Part shown: piece by piece, positions 8,601-16,971 of the stretch
Position numbering within the stretch: position 1 is the stretch's first letter
Layout: each line of letters opens with the position of its first letter
Assembly (NCBI RefSeq): GCF_002399615.1
Contig: NZ_DHDZ01000019.1
Span: 1 to 27,283, forward strand
DNA: 27,283 nucleotides
Origin: Pedobacter sp. UBA4863
Lineage (GTDB): Bacteria; Bacteroidota; Bacteroidia; Sphingobacteriales; Sphingobacteriaceae
Direction of reading: 5' to 3'
Made by a program: the position numbers and the translations under genes
Notes under the pieces: generated by a model
Seen by the model: only the letters and a program-made list of their open reading frames with translations
The model's database searches: none
Told to the model about the DNA's origin: nothing

Positions 8601-11600
8601 AACAGTATCATTTGGGCAAACATAAAGCAATGGTCGGGAGCTGCCGCAGGGGCGGATATTCAAAACACAGGAAGCGGAACGGTAACGCTTAAAAACAGCA
8701 TTGCCCAAACTTATACCACAGGCAACGCTGCCGACCTCAACAAAGTAGGCGTTAACCCTTTGTTTACCGATTTAAACAACGGCATTTATAGCTTGCAGGT
8801 GGCTTCGCCGGCAATAGGTGCGGGCAGTAACGCACTTTATACCGGCTTGGATGCCAGCTCTAAAGACTTGGCCGGAAATCCGCGTCTTTCAAGCTCAACC
8901 ATAGATATAGGCGCTTACGAATACCAGCTAAACATTACGCCCGATGCCAACGGTATTGTTTATGTAAAAGCAACTGCAACAGGCAGTGGAAACGGAAACA
9001 ACTGGGCAAATGCTACCGGCTTGTTGCAGGATGCCATTAACACTACGGGCGTACAAAAAGTTTATATAGCAACAGGAAACTACAATGTAGGTAGCAACAG
9101 CTTTGTAATGAAAAACGGCGTAGAAATATACGGTGGGTTTAATCCCGTTGGCAATACTACCGATTGGGATACCCGTACTTTACCAAACAAGGGAACGGGC
9201 GATGGCACTGTTTTGAATGGGGAAAACAGAAGATGTGTTATCTATAATTTGTTTACTTCGGGGACAGCTTTAAATAGCACCGCAGTATTGGATGGTTTTA
9301 CCATTATGAACGGTAGTGGCACCAGCGGTGCAGGTATCTACAATTATTATGCTTCGCCAACATTGCGGAACCTCGTTGTCCGCAACAACACGGCAACAAC
9401 AGCAGGCGGCGGTATTTACAATAATTTATCATCGGCTATCAACCTGAGCAATGCCGTTATTAAAAACAACACCGCACAATACGGAGGCGGAATTTACAAC
9501 AACAGTTCGGCATCGGTGCTCACCAATGTAAGCATAACCGGCAACAGTGCAACGCTTGCCGCCACGGGTGCGGGTGGAGGTGGAATTTTCAACGAAAATG
9601 CTAATCTTAAATTAACCAATGTGCTTATAGCTAATAACAGTAGCAGTGCTAAGGCGGGCGGTTTCCGCAACCTGTCGGGCAATCCGGTACTTACCAATGT
9701 TACTTTGGCAAACAACACCGCCACCACCAACTACACCGCCATAGAAATTGCAGGCGGAACACCGCAAATCAACAATACTGTTATTTATGGAACTATTTCG
9801 GGAACATATACTGCAGAATATTCGCTGGTGCAGGGTAATGCAGGTGGAACAAACGGCAACCTTAACGGAACAACCATTTTAGCCGATGCTGTTTTTAAAA
9901 ATGCCCCGGGTGGAGATTACACGCTGAAAGACGGCTCGCCTGCTATTAATGTGGGAAATAGTGTCTTATATGCAGGTTTGGATGACAATACAACAGATTT
10001 GGCAGGAAAAGTAAGACTAATGGGCACTGCCATTGATTTGGGCGCTTATGAATATTTCGAAATTTCTCCCGATGCCAATGGAATTATCTATGTAAAAGAA
10101 ACCGCCACAGGAAACAAAACCGGAAATAGTTGGGACAATGCCACCGATGATTTGCACAACGTCATTCACACCGCAGATGTGCAGAAAGTATTTGTCGCCA
10201 TTGGTAATTACAATGTAGGCGCAAACAGTTTTGTAATGAAAAACAATGTAGAAATCTACGGCGGTTTCGACCCTGATAATGGCATCAAAACTTTGGCAGA
10301 TGTCCGGATTTTACCCAATAAATCGGTTTCCGAAGGCTCTGTTTTAAATGGAGAAAATGCACGACCCGTAATTTGGAATGTTGAAAATACTGTAAGTAAC
10401 ACAGCTGTTTTAGATGGATTTACGATAAAAAATGGTACTACATCTGATAAGGGAGGCGGAATACGTAATATAGGTGCTTCGCCCGTTTACCGGAACTTGG
10501 TGGTAAAAAACAATACTGCTAACTCAGACGGAGGCGGAATATATGTATTCGGAGGCTCTCCTGTTTTTACGGATTTGGTTATACAGAACAATACTACCAG
10601 CCATTATGGAGGCGGTATTTACACCGGAAACGCATCTTCCCCTAAAATTACCAACGCTGTCATCAAAGGAAACAAAAGCTATGAAAGTGGCACAGGATTA
10701 TGTAATGAAGGTAATTCTTCGCCTGTATTAACTAATGTTCTTTTTACCGGTAATTCTGCCGGCAATACCGGTACTGCCAATGCCGTTATAAGCAGATCGG
10801 GCTATGTAGAACTAAGAAATGTAACCATTGCAGATAACATCTCTGCCAATGGAGGTGTTAGGGCGCTTACAGCGCTTCCATTAAGCGGAGCGTCTATTGG
10901 GGTTTATAACTCTATTATTTTTGGAAGTATTTCGGATGATATCAGTATTAAACAATCTTTTTTACAGGGCAGTGACGATACCTCAAACGGCAATATCAAC
11001 GCTACCGGAATTACCGAAGCCGATGTATTTACCAATCCTGCCGCAGGCGATTATACTTTAAAATCAAACGCTATTGCCATAGATGCAGGCGAAGAGGATT
11101 TTTACCCCGGATTGGATGCCAATACCAAAGATTTGGCAGGCAATGCAAGGGTTTATCAGTATAGTGGTGGCGGTGTGCTGGATTTGGGAGCTTACGAGAG
11201 TTCGCACAGCGCATTCCCTTATGTAGTTTTAACGCCCGATGCCAACGGCATTATCTATGTACAAGAAACTGCCACAGGTGATAAAAACGGAAGTTCTTGG
11301 GAAAACGCCACCAATAAATTTAAAAAATCAATCCGTGTGACAGGCGTACAGCAGGTGTGGGTAGCCACAGGTACTTACGCTGTAAACAATACCGAAATGA
11401 AAAACAACGTAGCCATTTACGGCGGTTTCGACCCCGATAACAACATCAAAACATTATCGGACACTCGTATTCTTCCAGTTTCTGGAGGAGTTGGAGGAGG
11501 CTTAGGCTCTGTTTTAAGCGCCCAAAATGCTGGGGCGGTCATCTCCAACAACAATAACGGTGTAAACAATACAGCTATTTTAGACGGATTTACGCTTACA

Positions 11601-12998
11601 GACGGAAAAAACAGCACAGGAGCAGGGATGTACAACAACGGCACATCGCCAACTTTGCGCAACTTGTGGATAAAAGCAAATACCGCAACATCAGACGGTG
11701 GTGGTATGTACAATATCAATTCGGCTTCGCCCGTAATGAGCAACGTAACCCTATCCGATAATAGGGCAAACTACGCTGGCGGTATTTTCAACCGCAACAG
11801 CTCATCGCCTGTAATGACCAACGTTGTCATCAAAAACAACATTGCCAATAACGACGGTGGCGGTATGTATAACGATGTTTCTGCTTCGCCCGTAATGACC
11901 AACATAAAAATTATCGAAAACTCTGCCCAAAATGGTGCCGGAATGTACAACCGTACCAATTCTTCGCCTGTTTTGGTAAATGCTTTAATAGCCGATAATA
12001 GCGCAACCGGCAATGGTGGGGCAATAAGAAACGATGCGAATTCTTCGCCATCGTTAACCAACGCTACCGTGGTAGGCAACACAGGCTCAACTACGTTGTT
12101 TGCACCTAGCGGAACCACCTCCTTTGCCAATTCTATTGTTTACGGAACAGTTATTTCGGGGACATATACCGCCCAATATTCGTTGGTGCAGGGTTCATCG
12201 GCCACTGCTAATGGTAATATAGATGCAGCCGGAATTACCACAAACAATGTTTTTACAAATCCATCGGCAAGAGACTATACTTTAAAGCCCACTTCGCCTG
12301 TACTTAACAAAGGAAGCAAAGCCTTATTTACAGGTTTAGATACCAACACCAAAGATTTGGCCGGAAATGCAAGGGTTTACAATTCGGGTGTGATAGATTT
12401 AGGCGCTTACGAATATCAGGGCGAAAGCACATTGCCCGTAACTTTGGTAAACTTTACCGCCAAAGCCGATGGCAACCACGCCAAACTGCAATGGCAAACC
12501 GCCAGCGAAACCAACAACAAAGGTTTTGAGATTTACAGAGCAGAAAGCGGAAAGCAAAAAGCAGAAAGCTCGGAGAACTTAACGTTTATAAAAATAGGCG
12601 AGGTGCCCGCCACTTTCAACACTTCACTTTCCACTTTCCACTATACCTACACCGATAAAACCCCTGCCAACGGCAATAACTATTACAAATTAGTACAAAT
12701 AGATAATGACGGTAAAACCACCGATTTGGGTGTAAGAACGGTAAATTTTGGTCTTCCGACATCGGACATCCGACTTTACCCCAACCCCACTACCGATGTA
12801 TTTACCGCCACCGTTGCAACAGGCATTTTCAGCCAATTGCAAGTCGTTGATTTAAATGGCAGGGTATTACAAAAAATGAGTATCAGTGAAAAGGAAAACA
12901 GTAAAACCGTTTCTTTGGGTGCATATCCGGCAGGGGTATACATCATAACATTAAATGGCAATGAAAAAACAGAAAGCAGAAAAGTGATTAAGAAGTAG
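5619..12998 (+). CDS. giant T9SS-exported surface protein with six beta-helix modules
   Basis: This 2459-aa protein starts with a signal peptide (1-21, cleaved near SA before Gln22). Six tandem modules of about 345-395 aa follow, beginning at Pro24, 389, 764, 1108, 1484 and 1873. Each opens with PDANG(I/T)(V/I)YV, continues SSW.NAT..L..AI, then SFVMKN.V.IYGGF, then VLDGFT, then beta-helix coils with GGG(I/M)YN and SP..TN motifs. Each closes with TKDLAG..R and IDLGAYEY, the choice-of-anchor Q type of right-handed parallel beta-helix. Residues from about 2272 form an FnIII-like sandwich (LPVTLVNFTAKADG), and 2386-2459 form the T9SS type A sorting domain (LYPNPT to RKVIKK). It is therefore exported by T9SS and anchored at the surface. 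An adhesin or glycan-binding role is likely; lyase activity is possible because polysaccharide lyases share the fold, but no catalytic set was identified. Confidence 0.9.
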   Translation: MQKALSFLLLAFLFSIFTVSAQTPDANGIVYVTENGTGNGSSWGSATNNLQGAINASGTSKVFVAVGNYPSPTNGFVMKNNVEIYGGFNLGAGITTLAHNRIMPTETTEATVLNGDGDRRVIYNDNNGLSSSAVLDGFTIKGGTARTMIGLGDTGGGIFNYYSSPTLRNLVVKSGYAATAGGGIANINSSSVISNTSFLSNSSDKGGAVYNQYANAVFNNVIFKSNSSSAGGSAIYTNGGTATVTNALITGNYQNFAVVSTGSATTTLNNVTIAKNIQAGTILQILNSGYITANNSIIFGGVQANNGGYTSQNTYRKDLVSVEDDPMLAEIFVNASTGDFRLKPHPDFINKGSNALFPLLDANTKDLAGSPRLVGATIDLGAYEYIIVPDANGIVYVTPNGSGNGSSWSNATSYLQGAIDAAGAQQVYVAVGDYSVGTSSFVMKNGVKIYGGFDPENNNTSFANRIKPTETVRGSVLSGMGTRPVIWNDNNGLTNTAVLDGFTIIAGYTTSINSGAGITNKGVSPTFSNLVIKDNYGNATMAAGGMYNYQSSPVVSNTLFINNQSDYYGGAVVNHSTGLPAFTNVTFKGNKAPTGAAVFNYLGATAEFTNVLMTGNTGNDVINTDAQAGLAMTLINATIADNYNASAQLSMVTVELFSKLNVRNSIIMQTTVGAGTVSAQNSLVRNFSNTTNGNIDATNISATDIFSNPSAGDYSLKLSPVINKGNNALFSGLDANTKDLVGNARLVGTTIDLGAYEYPYSILPDANGTIYVRQVALGTKDGSSWDNATNDLHNAIQANGAQKVFVATGTYYVGDNSFVMKNGVEIYGGFDPANNIKTLANRRIMPDASNSLLGSILNGQSTRPVIWNFNNGLNATAVLDGFTITAGSGASGAGIYNAGASPTLRNLVIRNNTASVSGGGMFNYGSSPTITNTVFKTNSASSTSGGTVYGGAVYNANASAPVLTNVILSGNLVSSSGSENGAGIYNDNSSPKIYNSIIWANIKQWSGAAAGADIQNTGSGTVTLKNSIAQTYTTGNAADLNKVGVNPLFTDLNNGIYSLQVASPAIGAGSNALYTGLDASSKDLAGNPRLSSSTIDIGAYEYQLNITPDANGIVYVKATATGSGNGNNWANATGLLQDAINTTGVQKVYIATGNYNVGSNSFVMKNGVEIYGGFNPVGNTTDWDTRTLPNKGTGDGTVLNGENRRCVIYNLFTSGTALNSTAVLDGFTIMNGSGTSGAGIYNYYASPTLRNLVVRNNTATTAGGGIYNNLSSAINLSNAVIKNNTAQYGGGIYNNSSASVLTNVSITGNSATLAATGAGGGGIFNENANLKLTNVLIANNSSSAKAGGFRNLSGNPVLTNVTLANNTATTNYTAIEIAGGTPQINNTVIYGTISGTYTAEYSLVQGNAGGTNGNLNGTTILADAVFKNAPGGDYTLKDGSPAINVGNSVLYAGLDDNTTDLAGKVRLMGTAIDLGAYEYFEISPDANGIIYVKETATGNKTGNSWDNATDDLHNVIHTADVQKVFVAIGNYNVGANSFVMKNNVEIYGGFDPDNGIKTLADVRILPNKSVSEGSVLNGENARPVIWNVENTVSNTAVLDGFTIKNGTTSDKGGGIRNIGASPVYRNLVVKNNTANSDGGGIYVFGGSPVFTDLVIQNNTTSHYGGGIYTGNASSPKITNAVIKGNKSYESGTGLCNEGNSSPVLTNVLFTGNSAGNTGTANAVISRSGYVELRNVTIADNISANGGVRALTALPLSGASIGVYNSIIFGSISDDISIKQSFLQGSDDTSNGNINATGITEADVFTNPAAGDYTLKSNAIAIDAGEEDFYPGLDANTKDLAGNARVYQYSGGGVLDLGAYESSHSAFPYVVLTPDANGIIYVQETATGDKNGSSWENATNKFKKSIRVTGVQQVWVATGTYAVNNTEMKNNVAIYGGFDPDNNIKTLSDTRILPVSGGVGGGLGSVLSAQNAGAVISNNNNGVNNTAILDGFTLTDGKNSTGAGMYNNGTSPTLRNLWIKANTATSDGGGMYNINSASPVMSNVTLSDNRANYAGGIFNRNSSSPVMTNVVIKNNIANNDGGGMYNDVSASPVMTNIKIIENSAQNGAGMYNRTNSSPVLVNALIADNSATGNGGAIRNDANSSPSLTNATVVGNTGSTTLFAPSGTTSFANSIVYGTVISGTYTAQYSLVQGSSATANGNIDAAGITTNNVFTNPSARDYTLKPTSPVLNKGSKALFTGLDTNTKDLAGNARVYNSGVIDLGAYEYQGESTLPVTLVNFTAKADGNHAKLQWQTASETNNKGFEIYRAESGKQKAESSENLTFIKIGEVPATFNTSLSTFHYTYTDKTPANGNNYYKLVQIDNDGKTTDLGVRTVNFGLPTSDIRLYPNPTTDVFTATVATGIFSQLQVVDLNGRVLQKMSISEKENSKTVSLGAYPAGVYIITLNGNEKTESRKVIKK
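5688..12431 (+). repeat. six tandem beta-helix modules (coding)
   Basis: Units start at 5688, 6783, 7908, 8940, 10068 and 11235, each at the codon for the Pro of PDANG, with periods of about 1032-1167 bases. Protein-level similarity is strong at the module start, at the IYGGF block and at the closing IDLGAYEY block. The coil region between differs in length and sequence. By eye, units 3 and 4 are GC-richer in third positions than unit 1. Confidence 0.9.
12542..12569 (+). repeat. heptanucleotide tract NNAAAGC x4 inside adhesin 1
   Basis: Four consecutive 7-mers of the form NNAAAGC (AGAAAGC, GGAAAGC, AAAAAGC, AGAAAGC) lie in the loop of the FnIII-like domain between FEIYRAE and LTFIKIGEV. The matching loop in adhesins 2 and 3 has a different length and sequence. 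Confidence 0.75.
12611..12645 (+). repeat. heptanucleotide tract CACTTTC inside adhesin 1
   Basis: Five consecutive 7-base units occur here; units 1, 3 and 4 are exactly CACTTTC, and units 2 and 5 are degenerate (AACACTT, CACTATA). It is another loop of the FnIII-like domain, between GEVPATF and YTYTDKTP. Confidence 0.65.
12752..12779 (+). repeat. heptanucleotide tract before the sorting domain of adhesin 1
   Basis: Four 7-base units (TCTTCCG, ACATCGG, ACATCCG, ACTTTAC) run directly into the codons for YPNPT. Equivalent tracts occur at the same hinge in adhesins 2 and 3. Confidence 0.55.
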
Positions 12999-13004
12999 GA
13001 ACAA

Positions 13005-13072
13005 ACCACAAATATTTAAATACTTCGTGTTCTTGGTGTCTTTCCCGAATGATTGGGACAAATCGTGGTTTA
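13005..13072 (-). repeat. dispersed CACAAAG-type repeat, copy B, bounded by AAACCAC/GTGGTTT
   Basis: The spacer between adhesins 1 and 2 is largely this element. AAACCAC near 13005 and GTGGTTT near 13072 are inverted, and 13023-13043 reversed matches copy A (3601-3629) at about 19 of 21 positions. An inner CCCGA/TTGGG hairpin is also present. It lies just upstream of the proposed ATG of adhesin 2, so it may form part of its leader. Confidence 0.55.
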
Positions 13073-13086
13073 AAAAACAATACAAT

Positions 13087-16000
13087 ATGAAAAACCTCAT
13101 CCATAAAGCCTGTGCCATTGGTGTAATCTATGCCATCACAACAATCACAGCCAAAGCCCAAACCCCCGATGCCAATGGCATTGTTTATGTGAATATTAAT
13201 GTTTCGGGAGGCAATGGAAGCGGCGATAGCTGGCCAAATGCCACTACTAATCTACAAAGTGCAATTAATGCTAATGGGACACAAAGGGTTTTTGTAGCCA
13301 TTGGAACTTACGATGTCCCATCACCTAGCAGTTTTGTGATGAAAGAAGGTGTGAAAATCTATGGTGGTTTTGATCCGGATAACGATATCAAAGAGTTATC
13401 TCACGCTAGAATAATGCCCAATGCAGCCAATTTACAGGGCTCTATCTTAAACGGGAAAAATGAACGGCCCATCATTTGGAATTTCGATAACGGGTTAACC
13501 TCTGCTGCAATACTTGATGGTTTTACGCTTACCAAAGGGAAATCAACCACCGCTTCATCTGGAGGGTGTATTTATAACAGAAATGTTTCGCCAATATTAA
13601 GTAATTTGGTTATTAAGGATAATACTGCTGTTAATGGTTCAGCCTTATATAATGAAAGTTCTGGTGCGTTATTATTAAATGTCGCCATAGTTGGAAATAA
13701 AGCAACTAATAATGGGGGGGCTATATATAATTATTCAGGTAATCCGGTACTAACTAATGTAACCATTGCCCGTAATACAGCAATAACAGGAAGCGCTATT
13801 TACGTTGTTGGTGGAGCGCCCCAATTGAATAATGCCATTGTTTTTGGCAGTATAAGCGGTAATTATACCTCACAATATTCTTTTATAGAAGGCAATATTA
13901 GTACAACAAACAACAATTTAAATGCCACTGGTATTTTGTCTGCTCACGTTTTTGTTAATCCTGCTAGTGGCAATTATAATTTGGTATCGGGCTCGGTGGC
14001 AATAGATAAGGGCAACAATACTTTATTTAGTGGTTTAAGTGGCGATACCAAAGATTTAGCAGGGCATCCACGAAATGCAGGCAGTAAAATAGATTTGGGC
14101 GCTTATGAGTTTTTTGCGCCTACGCCCGATGCCAAGGGTATTGTATATGTACGCACTACCGGCATAGGTTCTGGGAAAAGCTGGGCAGATGCCACCGGCG
14201 ATTTGCATGCGGCGGTAAGTGCAATGGGGACACAGCAGGTTTGGGTAGAGAAAGGAATTTACGAAGTATCAGGCAGTAGTTTCGTAATGAAAAATGGTGT
14301 TGCTATTTACGGCGGTTTCGATCCTAATAATGGTATTGATGATTTGTTAGATGCTCGGATAATTGCTGCTAAGGGAAGTGTAATAGAAGGCTCTGTACTT
14401 AGCGGAAGAAACGAACGTCCTGTAATATGGAACTATGCTTCATCGGATAATCCGATAAATGCCACTGCCATATTAAACGGTTTTACCCTCACCGCAGGTG
14501 CAGGTGGCGGAGCGAATAGCAACGGCGGGGCAATGTATAATTCTTATGCATCACCCACATTGTCCAATTTGGTCATTAAAAATAATAAAGGGAATAAAGG
14601 TGCAGGTATGTACAACGAAAACCATTCTGCACCGTTGCTTACTTATTGTGTGTTTTTCGATAACCAAACTTATAATCTGGGTAGCGGTGGCGCAATGGCC
14701 AACGATAATTCCAATCCAAAATTGGTAAACTGCCTGATGTACAATAATACCGCTTATTTGGGAGGGGCTATATGTAACCTTATCAATGCTTATCCCAACT
14801 TAATCAATTGTACATTGGCAAACAATCACGCCGATGGTTATGGCGGTGCAATGAACAGTATGGCTTATTCTAATCCTAGCTTTGCAAACTGTATTGTATA
14901 TGGTAATACGGCAAATAAAGGCGATAATGGTATTGTTAAGGATGTTTCTGTGGCCAACCCATTAGACTTTTTTAATGCCAGTTTAATACAGGGTGCAACC
15001 AATTTTGATGACAATGATAATATTTACTTCGCCGGACCTATTACCGATATTTTTAACGACCCGGCAAACAACGATTATGCCTTAAAAGTAGGTGGTCCCG
15101 CAATAAATATGGGCAGAAATATTTATCCCAATGGAGAGGGTATTACCATCGATTTGTTGGGTAGCCCACGCATACAGGGCAGTTCGGTAGATTTGGGTGT
15201 TTATGAAGCAGATGCCTGCGCTGTTACCTCGATACTTTATGTCGATGCAACAGTAAACGGCAACGGTAGCGGCCCAATTTGGTTAACACCAACTACGGGT
15301 AATGGTGCAAGTTGGGCAACAGCTTATAAAACGCTAAAAGATGCCTTGGATCTAGCTAGCCAATGTACAAATGTTACTGAAATAAGGGTAGCAGCAGGTA
15401 CTTACTATCCTTCTGGTGCAGGTCTATATGCCAACCAACAAGATAAAACCTTTGCCATTACCCGCAGCAACCTTAAAATAACAGGGGGTTACAATGCAAC
15501 TACCGGTATTAGGGATATTATGGCCAATCCAACCATTCTCAACGGCTCAACCGACCTCAATTATCATATTATGGTATTGGCCGATGTACCACTTACCGAT
15601 AGTTTAATTATCGATGGTTTTACCCTGTTGGGCGCTAATGCCAATGGTAGTGGCACTGTTTCGGTAAATGGGCAAAATATTAGCCGAAATACAGGAGCAG
15701 GCATGTATATGATTAATGTAGGGAATAATGTGGTAGTACGCAACTGTACTTTTAGCAGTAATAGCGCTACACTTGGTGCTGCAATGTTTATGAGCAATGC
15801 TAATGCTGTAATTCAAAGTTGTTCCATTAAAAACAATACGGCTACGCAAAATGGCGGTGGCGTTTATCTCGAAAATTCAGGCACTATTTTTGGTAATACC
15901 GCCATTACCAACAATACAGCTGTTAGCGGTAGTGGATTATATTATAACAGTACCGCCCAAAACAGTGTATTTACCAATGTAACCATTGCAGGAAATGCCG

Positions 16001-16953
16001 TAAATGCGGTTAATGTTGCCGCAGGCAATCCTCAGTTTAATAATGCTATTGTTTGGGGCGGCATTTCAGGAACTTATACTGCTCAATATACTTTAATAGA
16101 GGCAAGTACTAATACCGATAATGGAAATATCAGCGCAGGTGTTTGGGCAGCAACCCATATTTTTGCCAATCCAAGCAGTGGTGATTATACCTTAAAATCA
16201 TCATCCCCTGCTATTAATGTTGGTAGTAACACTTTGTCTCTTCCGTTTTTAGGTGGGGCAGGCGGTTTTGATCTGGCAGGTAATCCAAGAATATATAAGT
16301 ATGCCAATAGCGGTATAATAGATTTGGGTGCTTATGAATACCAGGGTAATCCACCTGTGTTACCTGTAACCTTAGTAAGCTATACGGCAAAAGCCGATGG
16401 GCCCTATGCTAAGTTGCAATGGCAAATCACCAATGAAGTTAATAATAAAGGTTTTGAGATTTGGAGGAGTGAAGGGTTGAAAGGCAAGGAACAGGAAGAT
16501 TTGGGGTTTGTAAAAATAGGAGAGGTGTGTAGTGGCGGTAATAATAGTAGCAATGGTAGTAGTCAAAGATCTTCCATCCCCCAGACCTCTATTTTTTACA
16601 TCTTTACAGATAAAAACCCTGCCAACGGTAACAATTATTACAAACTAGTACAAATAGATAACGATGGAAAAACCACCGATTTGGGTGTAACAACAGTAAC
16701 TTTCCGATTTGAATTTCCCACTTTCAATCTTTACCCCAACCCCACTGTAAACCAATTAACTGTTGCTTTCGAGGTAGCTAAATTTTCGCAATTAGAGTTG
16801 GTTGACCTAAGTGGGAAAGTATTACAGCGCATAGCGATAAAAGTAAACGAAAGCTGTAAACAGGTTTCATTGGGTGGATATCCGGCAGGAATGTATATCG
16901 TAGCACTAAGCGGAAAAGGCCAATATCAGAGCAGAAGAATAATAAAAAGATAA
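13087..16953 (+). CDS. T9SS-exported surface protein with three beta-helix modules
   Basis: I place the start at ATG 13087, giving 1288 aa with a signal peptide (about 1-24, ending AKA before Gln25). An in-frame ATG at 13027 would add 20 residues encoded by intergenic repeat DNA and bury the signal peptide. Modules begin at residues 27 and 347 (PDANG and PDAKG type) and at about 716 (ILYVDATVNGNGSG), the last being a longer, different subtype closer to adhesin 3. FnIII-like residues start at about 1092 (LPVTLVSYTAKADG), and the T9SS sorting domain covers 1215-1288 (LYPNPT to SRRIIKR). Beta-helix coils carry GGAIYN, GGAMYN and GGGVYL motifs. A G7 run falls in the GGA codons at 13714-13720. Surface localisation is well supported; the ligand is unknown. 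Confidence 0.88.
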   Translation: MKNLIHKACAIGVIYAITTITAKAQTPDANGIVYVNINVSGGNGSGDSWPNATTNLQSAINANGTQRVFVAIGTYDVPSPSSFVMKEGVKIYGGFDPDNDIKELSHARIMPNAANLQGSILNGKNERPIIWNFDNGLTSAAILDGFTLTKGKSTTASSGGCIYNRNVSPILSNLVIKDNTAVNGSALYNESSGALLLNVAIVGNKATNNGGAIYNYSGNPVLTNVTIARNTAITGSAIYVVGGAPQLNNAIVFGSISGNYTSQYSFIEGNISTTNNNLNATGILSAHVFVNPASGNYNLVSGSVAIDKGNNTLFSGLSGDTKDLAGHPRNAGSKIDLGAYEFFAPTPDAKGIVYVRTTGIGSGKSWADATGDLHAAVSAMGTQQVWVEKGIYEVSGSSFVMKNGVAIYGGFDPNNGIDDLLDARIIAAKGSVIEGSVLSGRNERPVIWNYASSDNPINATAILNGFTLTAGAGGGANSNGGAMYNSYASPTLSNLVIKNNKGNKGAGMYNENHSAPLLTYCVFFDNQTYNLGSGGAMANDNSNPKLVNCLMYNNTAYLGGAICNLINAYPNLINCTLANNHADGYGGAMNSMAYSNPSFANCIVYGNTANKGDNGIVKDVSVANPLDFFNASLIQGATNFDDNDNIYFAGPITDIFNDPANNDYALKVGGPAINMGRNIYPNGEGITIDLLGSPRIQGSSVDLGVYEADACAVTSILYVDATVNGNGSGPIWLTPTTGNGASWATAYKTLKDALDLASQCTNVTEIRVAAGTYYPSGAGLYANQQDKTFAITRSNLKITGGYNATTGIRDIMANPTILNGSTDLNYHIMVLADVPLTDSLIIDGFTLLGANANGSGTVSVNGQNISRNTGAGMYMINVGNNVVVRNCTFSSNSATLGAAMFMSNANAVIQSCSIKNNTATQNGGGVYLENSGTIFGNTAITNNTAVSGSGLYYNSTAQNSVFTNVTIAGNAVNAVNVAAGNPQFNNAIVWGGISGTYTAQYTLIEASTNTDNGNISAGVWAATHIFANPSSGDYTLKSSSPAINVGSNTLSLPFLGGAGGFDLAGNPRIYKYANSGIIDLGAYEYQGNPPVLPVTLVSYTAKADGPYAKLQWQITNEVNNKGFEIWRSEGLKGKEQEDLGFVKIGEVCSGGNNSSNGSSQRSSIPQTSIFYIFTDKNPANGNNYYKLVQIDNDGKTTDLGVTTVTFRFEFPTFNLYPNPTVNQLTVAFEVAKFSQLELVDLSGKVLQRIAIKVNESCKQVSLGGYPAGMYIVALSGKGQYQSRRIIKR
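13714..13720 (+). repeat. G7 homopolymer in adhesin 2 coding sequence
   Basis: Seven consecutive G residues encode the Gly-Gly-Ala of a GGAIYN beta-helix coil in the first module. In an AT-rich gene this is a rare run, and loss or gain of one base would shut off the protein before its sorting domain. Confidence 0.7.
16699..16733 (+). repeat. degenerate heptanucleotide tract before the sorting domain of adhesin 2
   Basis: Five 7-base units with a T-rich core (ACTTTCC, GATTTGA, ATTTCCC, ACTTTCA, ATCTTTA) lead directly into the YPNPT codons. The repeats are imperfect, so the periodicity is suggestive on its own and gains weight from the matching tracts in adhesins 1 and 3. Confidence 0.5.
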
Positions 16954-16971
16954 ATCTATTACTAACACTAA

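Noticed and set aside
11417..12130. Antisense open frames opposite adhesin 1 (11417-11743 and 11771-12130), proline/leucine-rich
   Set aside because: They are by-products of repeated Gly/Asn/Ser codons on the coding strand, have no start context, and similar frames recur in other modules.
5688..12431. Long periodic repeats as a CRISPR or satellite array
   Set aside because: Periods of about 1.0-1.2 kb follow protein module boundaries and keep one open frame; there are no short direct repeats with unique spacers.
5619..12998. Adhesin 1 as a pectate-lyase-type enzyme
   Set aside because: The fold is shared with polysaccharide lyases, but I could not find a conserved catalytic set across modules; choice-of-anchor Q type modules fit better.
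13027..13086. N-terminal extension of adhesin 2 from the ATG at 13027
   Set aside because: The 20 extra residues are encoded by dispersed repeat DNA and would place the clear signal peptide (ATG 13087) internally.
16461..16500. Purine-rich stretch in the FnIII-like loop of adhesin 2 as a further heptamer tract
   Set aside because: Phase drifts between 7 and 8 bases and no two units are identical, so the case is too weak to list.
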